From: CAZDXB01 sp964509335
GTDB taxonomy: Bacteria > Bacteroidota > Ignavibacteria > Kapaibacteriales > UBA2268
Reading direction: 5' to 3'
Assembly: GCA_964509335.1 (NCBI GenBank)
Contig: CAZDXB010000013.1
Location: forward strand, 1-64,000
Length of the DNA stretch: 64,000 nucleotides
Shown: piece after piece, positions 27,530-37,071 of the stretch
Numbering within the stretch: position 1 is the stretch's first letter
How the letters are laid out: every line of letters begins with the position of its first letter
Program-made: the position numbers and the translations under genes
Notes under the pieces: generated by a model
What the model was told of the DNA's origin: nothing
The model's input: the letters and a program-made list of their open reading frames with translations, nothing else
The model's database searches: none

Positions 27530-30502
27530 ATGAGAAAAAAAGAAAAACCGACCTACGAAGAGATAGAAAGACGTTTGGAAAACGCCGAAGCGGCTTTAAG
27601 ATCTTTGCGAGAAGGCCAGATTGACGCTATAATAGGCGAACGCGAAAATTTGGTAGTTAAGCTCGCCGAAGCCGAACGTCGCGAAGCTCATATAAAACAG
27701 ATATTAAACTCTATACGTAACGCGGGCAAACTAATGGTTAGAGAAAACCAACGCGAATTATTAATTAAGGGCGTCTGCGACAAACTTATAGAAACCAGAG
27801 GATACAACAACGCTTGGATAGCTTTAACGGACGGCGATAATAACGTAATTCTTACAGCTTCTTCCGGATTTGAAAGCGAATTCGAAAGAATGCAGAAAAA
27901 GCTTGGACGCGGCGAATTTACTAAATGCTTCAAAGAAGCCTCAAATAGAGACGAAACAATAGTAGTTGACAATCCTAAAGACGAATGCCGAGACTGTCCG
28001 TTATCCAACGAATATGAAAATTGCTCCGGTTTGACTCGAAGACTATCTTTCGAAAAAAACGTTTACGGAATAATCACCGTTTCTATACCCAAAAGTTTCA
28101 GTAAAGAAAAAGACGAACTAGTCTTATTCGAAGAATTAGCTAAAGATTTATCTATCGCTTTGCATAACATAGAAATCGAAGAAAAACGAAAATCCGCTGA
28201 GGAATCGTTAAGAAAAAGCGAGAAGAAATACCGCTCTTTATTTAACACAATGAACGACGGAATCGTTTATCAAGACGCCAAAGGAAATATAATATCGGCT
28301 AATCCGGCGGCGGAAGAATTACTCGGTCTAACTCTAGACCAAATGATGGGTCGGAAATCGATAGATAAGCGCTGGAAAGCGATAAAAGAAGACGGCTCGG
28401 AATTCCCCGGCGAAGAACATCCCGCTATGATTTCGCTCAAAACCGGCAAACCTGTTCACGATATGATAATGGGAGTATTCAATCCAAAATACGAAGATTA
28501 TACTTGGTTAAGCATTAATTCTACGCCTATGTTTAGAGAAAACGAGAATAATCCTTTCCAAGTTTACGCTACTTTCAGAGATATTACCGAACGCAAAAAA
28601 GTCCAAGAAAAACAAAGAAAACTATCTAAGCGAATAGAAGCCGGTTTAAGAGCGGGTAATTTAGCTTGGTGGGAAATGAGATTACCTTCCGGAGAAGTAA
28701 TTTTCGACGATAGAAAAGCCGAATTACTTGGATATTCGCCTTCGCGATTTAAAACTTATCAAGATTTTACGGATTTATTGCATCCCGACGATTACGAATT
28801 AGCGATGCAAGCTATGAGAGACTGCTTAGAAGGAAAAAAAGAAAACTACGAGGTAGAATATAGAATTAAAAAAAGCGACGGAGCATACAAATGGTTTAAA
28901 GATACTGGAATCATTACCGAACAAAACAAAGAGAACGGCACAGTCGTATTGATTGGATTAGTCGAAGACATCGACGCACGCAAGATAGCCGGGGAAACTT
29001 TACGCGAAAGCGAGCAGAAATTCAGAGATATTTTCAATAACTCCAGCGACGCTATATTTATTCACGACCCGGAAGGAAATTTTTTAGAAATCAACGACAT
29101 CGTTCTCGAAAGATATGGTTATTCGAAAGAAAAGTTATTACAAATGACTCCTTTGGATATTGACGCCGCCGAATTCGACGAATCATACGAAGATAAAATT
29201 AAAACTCTGAAAGAAAAAGGGCGAATAGTTTTTGAAGGCGTTCATAAAAGAAAAGACGGCTCGGAATTCCCCGTCGAAGTTCACAGCAGAACAATCGAAT
29301 ACGAAGGGAAACCGGCTATACTCAGCGTAGTCAGAGATATCTCCGAGCGAAAACAAGCGGAAGCGAAACTAAAAGAGCAAAAGGAACTATTAGACGAATC
29401 GCAAAGGCTTGCCAATTTAGGAAGTTGGGAATTAAATCTTATCGACGATAAACTCATTTGGTCCGACGAGGTTTACCGAATTTTTGGATTACAGCCGCGG
29501 GAATTTGACGCGACCTACGAGGCGTTTCTCGAAAGCGTTCATCCGGAAGACCGAGAAAAAGTTACGAACGCCTACGAATCGTCGTTGGAAAAAGGACAGG
29601 AAAGTTACGAAATAGAACATAGAATAATTAAAAAAGTTTCGGGCGAAATTCGCTACGTTAACGAAAAGTGCTATCACATAAAGGACGACGAGGGAAATGT
29701 TCTCAAATCGATAGGAATGGTTCAAGACATTACCAAGCAGAAAAAAGCCAAGGAAGAACAAAAACGTTTGTTCAAAGAACTTCAGAAATCCGAAAAGAAA
29801 TTGAGAGAATTAAACGCGAGCAAAGATAAATTCTTTTCGATTATCGCCCACGATTTAAAAGGACCGTTTGTTTCTTTCTTGCATTTATCCGAGTCGCTAA
29901 AAGAAAATTACGAATTCTTAAACGAAGAAGAAATCCGTCAGTCTGTCGATACTATTCATAAAACTTCTAGAAACCTTTATAAGTTACTTCAACAATTGCT
30001 TGATTGGTCCCGAGTACAAACTAATAGAATAGACTTCAAACCCGACAGATTCGACATATACGAACTAGCGATAAACAACGCTATGCTTTTCCAAAAAAAC
30101 GCCGAACAGAAAAATATAACATTGGAAACCATGGTCAAGCCGAACACCTTAGGACGTTTCGACTATCAAATGATAGACGCCGTAATAAGAAACTTACTCT
30201 CAAACGCCATTAAATTTACCGATGAAGGCGGCTTAGTAGAAATTAAAAGCGAAACCTTAAACGACGGAATAAAAATAACAGTAAGAGACACAGGGGTGGG
30301 AATAGACAAAAAGCATATAGATAAATTATTTTCGATAGAAGAACAATACGTAAGACAAGGAACTAAAAAAGAAAGAGGCACCGGTTTAGGACTGATATTG
30401 TCAAAGGAGTTCGTAGAAAAAAACAAAGGGAAATTAGAAGTTAAATCCGAAAAAGGAAAAGGCTCGACTTTCTCTTTCACTTTACCGTCAATAAATACAT
30501 AA
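27530..30502 (+). CDS. Soluble multi-PAS sensor histidine kinase
   Basis: 990 residues without membrane helices. In order: a coiled coil (1-60), a GAF-like domain (about 65-222), four PAS domains (about 232-355, 360-490, 492-615, 625-750), HisKA with phospho-acceptor His774 in IIAHDLKGPF, and a HATPase with NLLSNAIKFT, VRDTGVGI and ERGTGLGL. The GAF-like part contains CRDCP and another cysteine nearby, which could bind a metal or heme, but this is a guess. No response regulator is adjacent, so its partner is elsewhere. TAACTTTG at 27390-27397 could be a promoter -7 box. The radical SAM gene starts 6 bases after it. Confidence 0.9.
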   Translation: MRKKEKPTYEEIERRLENAEAALRSLREGQIDAIIGERENLVVKLAEAERREAHIKQILNSIRNAGKLMVRENQRELLIKGVCDKLIETRGYNNAWIALTDGDNNVILTASSGFESEFERMQKKLGRGEFTKCFKEASNRDETIVVDNPKDECRDCPLSNEYENCSGLTRRLSFEKNVYGIITVSIPKSFSKEKDELVLFEELAKDLSIALHNIEIEEKRKSAEESLRKSEKKYRSLFNTMNDGIVYQDAKGNIISANPAAEELLGLTLDQMMGRKSIDKRWKAIKEDGSEFPGEEHPAMISLKTGKPVHDMIMGVFNPKYEDYTWLSINSTPMFRENENNPFQVYATFRDITERKKVQEKQRKLSKRIEAGLRAGNLAWWEMRLPSGEVIFDDRKAELLGYSPSRFKTYQDFTDLLHPDDYELAMQAMRDCLEGKKENYEVEYRIKKSDGAYKWFKDTGIITEQNKENGTVVLIGLVEDIDARKIAGETLRESEQKFRDIFNNSSDAIFIHDPEGNFLEINDIVLERYGYSKEKLLQMTPLDIDAAEFDESYEDKIKTLKEKGRIVFEGVHKRKDGSEFPVEVHSRTIEYEGKPAILSVVRDISERKQAEAKLKEQKELLDESQRLANLGSWELNLIDDKLIWSDEVYRIFGLQPREFDATYEAFLESVHPEDREKVTNAYESSLEKGQESYEIEHRIIKKVSGEIRYVNEKCYHIKDDEGNVLKSIGMVQDITKQKKAKEEQKRLFKELQKSEKKLRELNASKDKFFSIIAHDLKGPFVSFLHLSESLKENYEFLNEEEIRQSVDTIHKTSRNLYKLLQQLLDWSRVQTNRIDFKPDRFDIYELAINNAMLFQKNAEQKNITLETMVKPNTLGRFDYQMIDAVIRNLLSNAIKFTDEGGLVEIKSETLNDGIKITVRDTGVGIDKKHIDKLFSIEEQYVRQGTKKERGTGLGLILSKEFVEKNKGKLEVKSEKGKGSTFSFTLPSINT

Positions 30503-30508
30503 CAAATT

Positions 30509-31372
30509 ATGCCGTTAGACGTAAACAAATTTCTAAAGTCCTGTTCGATTTGTCCGAGAGAATGCAAAGTTGATAGAACCGCTTCTTCGTCCGGCGACTG
30601 CGGAATGGGGGCGGCTATGAAAATCGCTTCTTACGGTCCCCACTTTGGCGAAGAACCAGAAATAGTCGGATACGCTGCCTCAGGAACTATTTTTCTGTCA
30701 GGCTGCAATTTACTATGCGCTTTCTGCCAGAACTTCGATATTAGCCATATTAAAGAAGGAAGATATATTGACGAAAGCTCTTTAGTCAGAATCATCCTCG
30801 AAATGCAAGCCGCTCATTTCTCCAATATCAATTTAGTAACGCCGACGCAATACACCCCTCAACTTATTAACGCAATCGATAAAGCCAAAAGCTACGGATT
30901 AAAAATTCCGGTAGTTTACAATTGCGGCGGCTATGAAAAAGTAAACACCTTGAAACTTTGGGAGGGACTAGTCGATATTTATATGCCAGACCTGAAATTC
31001 TTCTCCCCGGAAAAAAGCGCGTTATACGCCAACGCCGAAGACTACTTTGAAAGAGCGTCAAAAGCTATTCTCGAAATGCAAAGACAAACAGGCGATTTGG
31101 AAATTAAAAATGGAACGGCTACGAAAGGATTGCTCATCAGACACCTCGTATTGCCTAATAATCAGTCGGACACTAAAGAGATAATTGATTTCGTCGCGGA
31201 GAATTTGGGAACGAATACTTATCTTAATCTTATGGACCAATACTATCCTTCATACAAAGCGAGCGAATATCCGAAAATCAACGGAAGAGTGGATAAAAAA
31301 GAATTCGAAGAATACGTCCAATACGCCAAAGACAAAGGATTCAAAAGACCGGACTACCTATTCGCCCTCTAA
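30509..31372 (+). CDS. Radical SAM protein, pyruvate-formate-lyase-activase-like
   Basis: 287 residues. The cluster motif CNLLCAFC (Cys66, Cys70, Cys73) binds the SAM-cleaving 4Fe-4S cluster. A second Cys set at the N-terminus (Cys12, Cys15, Cys19, Cys31) is typical of the COG1313 branch named after PflA without proven glycyl-radical activity; no glycyl-radical enzyme lies nearby. It follows the histidine kinase after 6 bases, suggesting co-transcription. Its 3' end overlaps the convergent alpha/beta hydrolase gene by 15 bases. Substrate unknown. Confidence 0.85.
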   Translation: MPLDVNKFLKSCSICPRECKVDRTASSSGDCGMGAAMKIASYGPHFGEEPEIVGYAASGTIFLSGCNLLCAFCQNFDISHIKEGRYIDESSLVRIILEMQAAHFSNINLVTPTQYTPQLINAIDKAKSYGLKIPVVYNCGGYEKVNTLKLWEGLVDIYMPDLKFFSPEKSALYANAEDYFERASKAILEMQRQTGDLEIKNGTATKGLLIRHLVLPNNQSDTKEIIDFVAENLGTNTYLNLMDQYYPSYKASEYPKINGRVDKKEFEEYVQYAKDKGFKRPDYLFAL

Positions 31373-32695
31373 AATCCATTTGACTATATCGTCTATTACG
31401 TATTCCGCCACGTGATTTTCTATATAATATTCCGAAGGCGAGCATTTGCCGCTTCCTTCCATAAACAAATGATTCAACTTTGGATATAATTTATGTTTAA
31501 CCTCGTCGTCGCGTTCCCGCAAAGTATTTTGCCAATTATAAAACTGATTTTTATGCACTTGATAGTCTCTGCTCCCGTGCAAAACAAACATTCTCTCGTC
31601 AATTTCTTTAGCTTCTTTAGCCGGATGATAATCTCTAATATCCAACCAATATTTAGCCGGCAAATTCATTGGTAAAAGTTCCGACGGTATTTTTTCGTTC
31701 TTTTTTAATCGCTCCAGCCTTCTCAATTTAGTTTTTAATGAATCCAGCTCCGCTTTCTCCTCGTCGTCCAACCCTTCGCTCAATTCAAAAACGTAGCGGT
31801 ACTGTTGCAAAAGATTCTTGTGTAGCGGTTTGCCGCTCGCCGCCATTACGATATAACCTTCGGGCGAAATGTATTCCGCAATTCTCGGTATAGCCATTCC
31901 TCCCAAACTATGACCGAGTATAAAAATTTCGTCGTCGTCGATAACTTCAAGCTCTTCTAATGTCTTAAAAGCTTCCACGGCGTCTTGAACGGTTTCTTCG
32001 TATAACGTAAGCGAGTCAACCAGAGCCGCCGCTTTCAATTGATGCGCTAAAGTTCTTTTATCGTATCTGAAAGCCGCTATTCCCTTTGAAGCCAAACCCC
32101 AAGCTAAATCGCGAAAAGGCTTGTTAGGACCGATTGACTCGTCCTTGTCGTTCGGACCGGAACCGTGAACTAAAATAACGGCGGGAACCTCGTCGTCCTC
32201 GGCTTGCTTAGGCAAAGTTAAAACGCCCTTCAGCTTCCAGCCTTCCACTCCGAATTCAATCTCTCTCTCTTCGAATTTCGTCGTATCTACGTATTCGGAC
32301 GGTCGAAACTCCACGAAACTATAGTTTCTCGACATAAAAAAACCGGAAACTTGATAATCCGAATTAAATACAATCCTAAAATCTAAATACAGCTTTTCGA
32401 ACTTGCAAGTAAGAACGGCGGCTTCGTGTTCTTCCAGTTTCAACTGCTTTCTTTGAACTATCTCCTTGAACTCGCCCGACTGTTTTTTTAAATTACCCCA
32501 AATGCTTTTTATTCGTTCGACTGGAAACACCGATTTCATCTTTGCGTCGAATTCGGAGTATATCTGCTCGTAGTTGCCGGAACGTAAATTATCAATTATC
32601 CTTTCCGACTTAGTTATATACTTCGACTCAACTTGCGCCGCCAAACTCGAAAAGCTAAAAAATAACGCTAAACTTAAGATTAATAACTTTTTCAT
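31358..32695 (-). CDS. Exported alpha/beta hydrolase with DUF3887-like N-domain
   Basis: 445 residues: a signal peptide (KKLLILSLALFFSFSSLAAQ), a small NTF2-like domain (about 25-120) of the DUF3887 type, then an alpha/beta hydrolase (about 140-445) with the oxyanion region LVHGSGPNDKDES, nucleophile in GHSLGGM and a C-terminal catalytic His in LNHLF. It acts in the periplasm, probably as an esterase or peptidase; the substrate is unknown. The ATG at 32695 is preferred over an in-frame TTG two codons earlier. It lies 97 bases downstream of the receiver-CheD gene. Confidence 0.85.
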   Translation of the reverse strand: MKKLLILSLALFFSFSSLAAQVESKYITKSERIIDNLRSGNYEQIYSEFDAKMKSVFPVERIKSIWGNLKKQSGEFKEIVQRKQLKLEEHEAAVLTCKFEKLYLDFRIVFNSDYQVSGFFMSRNYSFVEFRPSEYVDTTKFEEREIEFGVEGWKLKGVLTLPKQAEDDEVPAVILVHGSGPNDKDESIGPNKPFRDLAWGLASKGIAAFRYDKRTLAHQLKAAALVDSLTLYEETVQDAVEAFKTLEELEVIDDDEIFILGHSLGGMAIPRIAEYISPEGYIVMAASGKPLHKNLLQQYRYVFELSEGLDDEEKAELDSLKTKLRRLERLKKNEKIPSELLPMNLPAKYWLDIRDYHPAKEAKEIDERMFVLHGSRDYQVHKNQFYNWQNTLRERDDEVKHKLYPKLNHLFMEGSGKCSPSEYYIENHVAEYVIDDIVKWILEGE

Positions 32696-32792
32696 AACCA
32701 ACTGTATTTTATGTTTTTGACCTAAATTTATCCGCCGGATTTTTAAATAGAAAATTTAAAGACGTTAAAGAACCGTAGCAACGGGTAATATA

Positions 32793-33770
32793 TTATAATT
32801 CCCAATTGCCTTTTTCTGGATGGTAAACAACCACCTTGCCCGTTCCGGGCTTAACAGTAACAGTTCTCGAAAGGTCTTTGCCGATATCTTCTACTTTTAC
32901 TTTTATCCCGCGTTTTAAAAGCGCGGCTTTTACCGCAATCGCGTTTTTCTGACCAATTCCGAAGAAATCGCTTATTTCGGCTCTCGTCTTAGCTCCGCCG
33001 GCTATTTTCGCGTATAGAGACGATTGTTTGCAACCGAGTCCCTGCATTCGCCTGATTAACTCGTCCACCGCCGTGTCCGCGTAATACCCCGGAGTTTCTT
33101 TCGATTTCTCTTTATCAGAATTAGACGAAGGCAAAACCACGTGGCTCAATCCCGCCGCGCCGTTCGCCTCGCAAAATAAAGACACTCCGACGCAAGAACC
33201 TAAAGCGTAAATTTTCAATATCTTGCTCGAATCTTTCGTCGCGTCCAAAGCTCCCATACCCAATATTATATTGTCCGTTTTCGCTTGCCTGTCTAAAGCC
33301 GTCGAAGGCAAAGTTTTTTCTTCTTTTTTCTCCTCTTTTTTGGGCTTTGCTCTTTTCCAATGCGAAACGTCCGCTCCAGCCGCCATCTTGATTTTAGTTA
33401 CCAAATGTCCCAAAAGCTTAGGCAGGGCTTTCGCTCCGCCGGAAGGTTTCGGTTGAAAATCGACCGCGCCGGCTTCGAAAGCGTCTTTGGTTATCTTTGA
33501 GTCTTTGTCGGTCAAAGCGCTTAAAACTACCGTGGGTATCGGATTGCGAGGCATCAAGCGATGCAAAAACTGGATGCCGTTCATCGTCGGCATTTCCATA
33601 TCGAGAACGATTACGTCCGGGTCGTTTCTGTTAACTTCGTTAAAAGCTAAATAGCCGTTAGTAGCCGTGCCGACTACTTCTATTTCCTTGTATTTTGAAA
33701 GCCCTTTCGAAAGAAGGTCGAGGACAAGGGCTTGGTCGTCCACGATTAATACTTTTATCTTATCCGTCAT
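32793..33770 (-). CDS. Receiver-CheD fusion (CheB-like REC domain joined to chemoreceptor glutamine deamidase)
   Basis: 325 residues. Residues 1-125 are a CheB-type receiver: acidic pocket Asp11-Asp12, phospho-acceptor Asp57 in VLDMEMP, and Lys108 in FQPKPSG. A Lys/Glu linker (about 138-160) leads to a CheD domain (about 168-325) with catalytic Cys193 in ALGSCVGVSLF and His210 in GLSHVVLP; the 17-residue spacing equals that of T. maritima CheD (Cys27/His44). The CheB methylesterase domain is absent. No other chemotaxis gene is visible in the window. Inference: phosphorylation may control receptor deamidation directly. Confidence 0.88.
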   Translation of the reverse strand: MTDKIKVLIVDDQALVLDLLSKGLSKYKEIEVVGTATNGYLAFNEVNRNDPDVIVLDMEMPTMNGIQFLHRLMPRNPIPTVVLSALTDKDSKITKDAFEAGAVDFQPKPSGGAKALPKLLGHLVTKIKMAAGADVSHWKRAKPKKEEKKEEKTLPSTALDRQAKTDNIILGMGALDATKDSSKILKIYALGSCVGVSLFCEANGAAGLSHVVLPSSNSDKEKSKETPGYYADTAVDELIRRMQGLGCKQSSLYAKIAGGAKTRAEISDFFGIGQKNAIAVKAALLKRGIKVKVEDIGKDLSRTVTVKPGTGKVVVYHPEKGNWEL

Positions 33771-33808
33771 AAGCGCAACTTCGAATAATTAAACCAAACT
33801 TCGTAAAA

Positions 33809-35398
33809 TCAGTAAGCGCTAAAAACCGCCAACAAAGTCGCCAGTTCGTCTTCTTTTAACTTATAATCGTAAACGTATTTACCGTTAAATAAAAAAGCGA
33901 AAGCCAGCGTTTCTCCGTCCATTGTTTTGACGTAGCCCGCCAACGCGCTTACGTTTCTTAAAGTGCCCGTTTTGGCTCTTACGTTATAAAAAGCTATCGA
34001 ATTTATCATTCTGTCTCCCAAAGTTCCGTCGTATCCGGCTATGGATAAACTACTTATAACAAAACCGCCAAAGGGCAAATAAATATTTTTTTTCAATAAG
34101 CTAATTAACGATTTAGCCGTTAGTTTATTTCGGCGCGACAAGCCCGAACCGTCGTTTAATTTACAACCCTTAAAATATATTTCCGCTTTTTGCGCCGTCA
34201 TTGTTTCAATTTTTCTCGTCCGCGAAGCGTTGTCTCCGGAACCGCCTCCCCAAGCCCCAATCGTTTTAAAAAGCGTTTCCGCCAAATAATTATCGCTGTT
34301 TTTGTTTGTCTGATAAACTATCTCCCTCAATGGCTTAGATACTTCCGCTATAACAGTCGATTCCTTTCTTGCCCTATCCTCAAGACTTTTCTCCCCGTAT
34401 TCGCCTTCCACTCTAACGCCTTTTTCTTCTAAAAGATACTTCAAAGCTCCGGCGGCGGCTAAAGCGGGATTTTTGATGAAAAATTCGTATGTGTATTCTC
34501 TGTTTGAATACATTCTCCCGTAAACGACAAATTTTTGCTTGCCGTCCTTCATTGCTTCGCTGTAGGTTCTGACGCCTCTTCTTCTTGGAGAATTTAGGCA
34601 GAGAGCGTCGCCGCGCCTGTTATGAATTTTATATCTCTTATCCTTGCGAGTATCAACCGGAGCGACGTTATACCCCCTCGAACCGCCTCGTCTCCTTGCG
34701 GAATTAACAATTTTAAAAGCGTCCGAGGGCGGCTTTGTTTTCACTTCCAAGTCGGTTCCTTTTGTTGAAACGATAAGCTTGGCGGTGTTTTTCTCGACGG
34801 AAAGAGCCGTTATCGGCGGCAAAGGCGATACCCTGTCCCTATCGCCGCTGTATTCTTTTCTGTCGGTGATTCTGTCGAAATAAGAGCCGTCTCCGTAAAC
34901 TTCTCCTTTAATAACTCTAACGCCTTTCTCGTAAATCATAGCAGACAGACTATCTATGTCGTTCGACGAAAGCAATCCGTCGCCTCTTCCGTATAAGTAT
35001 AAATCGCCGAAAAGAGTAGAATCTTTAATTTCACCCGTATAGAAAACGCTTGTCTTCAGGTGAAAATCCTCTCCCATAGCGTACAAAGCGGTAAAAGTCG
35101 TAAAAAGTTTCGTAGCGGAAGCGGGCGTCAAAGGTTCCGTAATGTTCTTTTTATAATAATAACGATTTTCGTCAATAGAATAAACGGCGACGCTAATTTT
35201 CGAGCGTCTGAATTTGGACGAAGAAAGAGCTTTGTCGATATCGTTTTGAAGATTTTCAATCGCCTCTTCTTTTTGCAATTCGTTTAGAGGCGGCAGAAGT
35301 TTCGATTTCTCGTCTAAACTCTCTATTGTCGTAACGTCTATTATAATAAACGTCAGCGTCAATAATAAAATAACGTATGTTTTTAAAGACTTTCCCAT
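33809..35398 (-). CDS. dacB: D-alanyl-D-alanine carboxypeptidase/endopeptidase (PBP4, family S13)
   Basis: Trims peptidoglycan stem peptides or cross-links in the periplasm. The 529 residues begin with a signal/anchor helix (TYVILLLTLTFIIID), then carry the three penicillin-binding motifs: SATK (Ser94 to Lys97), SDN in NKNSDNYLAE and KTG in RAKTGTLRN. The insert between the first two motifs is of S13 size. The ATG at 35398 gives a clean signal peptide; an upstream TTG at 35434 would overlap miaA. It belongs to the phoH-cdaA-pcm-miaA-dacB run. Confidence 0.92.
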   Translation of the reverse strand: MGKSLKTYVILLLTLTFIIIDVTTIESLDEKSKLLPPLNELQKEEAIENLQNDIDKALSSSKFRRSKISVAVYSIDENRYYYKKNITEPLTPASATKLFTTFTALYAMGEDFHLKTSVFYTGEIKDSTLFGDLYLYGRGDGLLSSNDIDSLSAMIYEKGVRVIKGEVYGDGSYFDRITDRKEYSGDRDRVSPLPPITALSVEKNTAKLIVSTKGTDLEVKTKPPSDAFKIVNSARRRGGSRGYNVAPVDTRKDKRYKIHNRRGDALCLNSPRRRGVRTYSEAMKDGKQKFVVYGRMYSNREYTYEFFIKNPALAAAGALKYLLEEKGVRVEGEYGEKSLEDRARKESTVIAEVSKPLREIVYQTNKNSDNYLAETLFKTIGAWGGGSGDNASRTRKIETMTAQKAEIYFKGCKLNDGSGLSRRNKLTAKSLISLLKKNIYLPFGGFVISSLSIAGYDGTLGDRMINSIAFYNVRAKTGTLRNVSALAGYVKTMDGETLAFAFLFNGKYVYDYKLKEDELATLLAVFSAY

Positions 35399-35426
35399 AA
35401 TTTCATTTTTAGAAAGCGATTTATAT

Positions 35427-36389
35427 TTAATCAAATCGCTGTTTCAAGTTTTTCAATATTTGTTCGGCGATTTGCTCATTATCGCCTTCCAGCCATCTCA
35501 TTCCTTCAACTTTTTTAAACCAAGTCATTTGCCTTTTAGCGTAACGTCTCGTGTTTTTCTTCATCGACTCCAAAGCCTCGGTCTCGCTCATTTTACCGTT
35601 CAAATACGCTATCGCTTCTTTGTATCCCACCGTATTCAATGAATTCAAATCGGGCGAAAAGCCCATATCCAGTACTCTTTTTGTCTCTTCTATTAATCCT
35701 CGCTTCCACATCTTTTCCGCTCTTCTGTTTATTCTATCGTATAGAATTTCCCGCTCAAATTTTATTCCAAAATAAATAGGCTTCACTATTCTTTTTTTAT
35801 TGTGTTTTTTCTGCGCGGTCGAAAGTTTGTCCCCGGTAGCATAATAATACTCCAAAGCCCTTAATATTCTTCTTGGATTTTTATCTCGATATTTCTCGGC
35901 GGATTCTAAATCAACTTCCTTTAATTTTTCGTACAAATAATCCGCTCCTTTATCTTTCATTTGCGCGTTCAAATCTCTTCTTACTTCTTTCCTCGCTTTT
36001 GGAAGTTTCGCCTCGTCGAAAAAGCCTTCGCAAAGAGCCTTTATATATAGCCCCGAGCCTCCGACAACTACGGGGAGCCTGCCGAGCGAAATAATATTCA
36101 GAGCTTTCGCTTCGGCTTCGTCGCCGAATTTGCCGGCGCTGTAATATTCGTCCGGCTCTATAATATTAACGAACCAAGTCTTTACGGCGGCTAATTCTTC
36201 TTCGCTCGGAGTGGCTGTGCCGACGTTTAAATATTTGTAAATTTGCCTTGAATCGGCGGAAATTACTTCAATATCCAATTTTTTAGCGAGTTCTATCGAC
36301 GCTCCCGTTTTACCGGAAGCCGTCGCTCCCGCAATTACGACGATGTTCTTTTCGCTCGCTGAACTTGTATTCTTCGTTATTTTTCCCAC
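35427..36389 (-). CDS. miaA: tRNA dimethylallyltransferase
   Basis: Adds the isopentenyl group to A37 of tRNAs reading UNN codons. The 320 residues contain the P-loop GATASGKT (21-28), the DSRQIY motif that binds DMAPP/tRNA, VGGSGLYIKAL and the RRYAKRQMTWF signature near the C-terminus. The length is standard. Its start overlaps pcm by 13 bases. Confidence 0.96.
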   Translation of the reverse strand: MGKITKNTSSASEKNIVVIAGATASGKTGASIELAKKLDIEVISADSRQIYKYLNVGTATPSEEELAAVKTWFVNIIEPDEYYSAGKFGDEAEAKALNIISLGRLPVVVGGSGLYIKALCEGFFDEAKLPKARKEVRRDLNAQMKDKGADYLYEKLKEVDLESAEKYRDKNPRRILRALEYYYATGDKLSTAQKKHNKKRIVKPIYFGIKFEREILYDRINRRAEKMWKRGLIEETKRVLDMGFSPDLNSLNTVGYKEAIAYLNGKMSETEALESMKKNTRRYAKRQMTWFKKVEGMRWLEGDNEQIAEQILKNLKQRFD

Positions 36390-37042
36390 CCTTCTTCGCC
36401 GATTAGCGGCACAAACTTAAAGTAATCTTTTCCGACGTCGTCGAAAGAGCTATCTCCTTTGCGCGTTATGACTCTCATCTCCTGAGTTGTCTTATCGCCG
36501 ACTGGAATAACGAGCTTGCCGCCAATTTTTAATTGGCTTTTCAACGGGAACGGCGGATAAGGCGCGGCGGCGGAAACAATTATTCCGTCGAACGGGGCTT
36601 CCTCTTCCCAGCCCAGCGTTCCGTCGCCCGCCATAGTTTTAACGCTTAATCCCAGAGCTTCGAAACGCCGCTCCGACTGCCGCAAAAGAACTTTGCTTTT
36701 CTCAACGGCGCAAACTTCGGCGTCCATTGAATAAAGCAAAGCCGCTTGATAGCCGCTGCCCGAGCCAATTTCTAAAACCTTATCGCACGGGTTTACGTTA
36801 AGCTCTTCCAGCATATAAGCGATAGTATAAGGCTGGGAAATCGTTTGTCCGCAATCAATCGGCAAGGCTCTGTCTTCGTATGCGTTATGCTCGTATGCTT
36901 CCGAAACAAAAAACTCCCTCGGAACTTTGCTAAAAGCGGACAAAACGTTTTCGTCGTTTATTCCTCTCGCTTTTAGTTGTCTTTTCAATTTCTCTCTTTT
37001 TTCGCGTAATTCAGGATTAGAAAAAATATTTTCTTTATTCAT
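36377..37042 (-). CDS. pcm: Protein-L-isoaspartate O-methyltransferase
   Basis: Methylates isoaspartyl residues in damaged proteins for repair. The 221 residues show the family's QTISQPYTIA motif (about 67-76), SAM motif I in LEIGSGSGYQAALLY, and VSAAAPYPP as the post-motif loop. The gene ends inside miaA (13-base overlap) and starts 29 bases after cdaA, in one minus-strand run. Confidence 0.95.
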   Translation of the reverse strand: MNKENIFSNPELREKREKLKRQLKARGINDENVLSAFSKVPREFFVSEAYEHNAYEDRALPIDCGQTISQPYTIAYMLEELNVNPCDKVLEIGSGSGYQAALLYSMDAEVCAVEKSKVLLRQSERRFEALGLSVKTMAGDGTLGWEEEAPFDGIIVSAAAPYPPFPLKSQLKIGGKLVIPVGDKTTQEMRVITRKGDSSFDDVGKDYFKFVPLIGEEGWEK

Positions 37043-37071
37043 AATCGTTTGAATATTATTGATTTAAAGAA

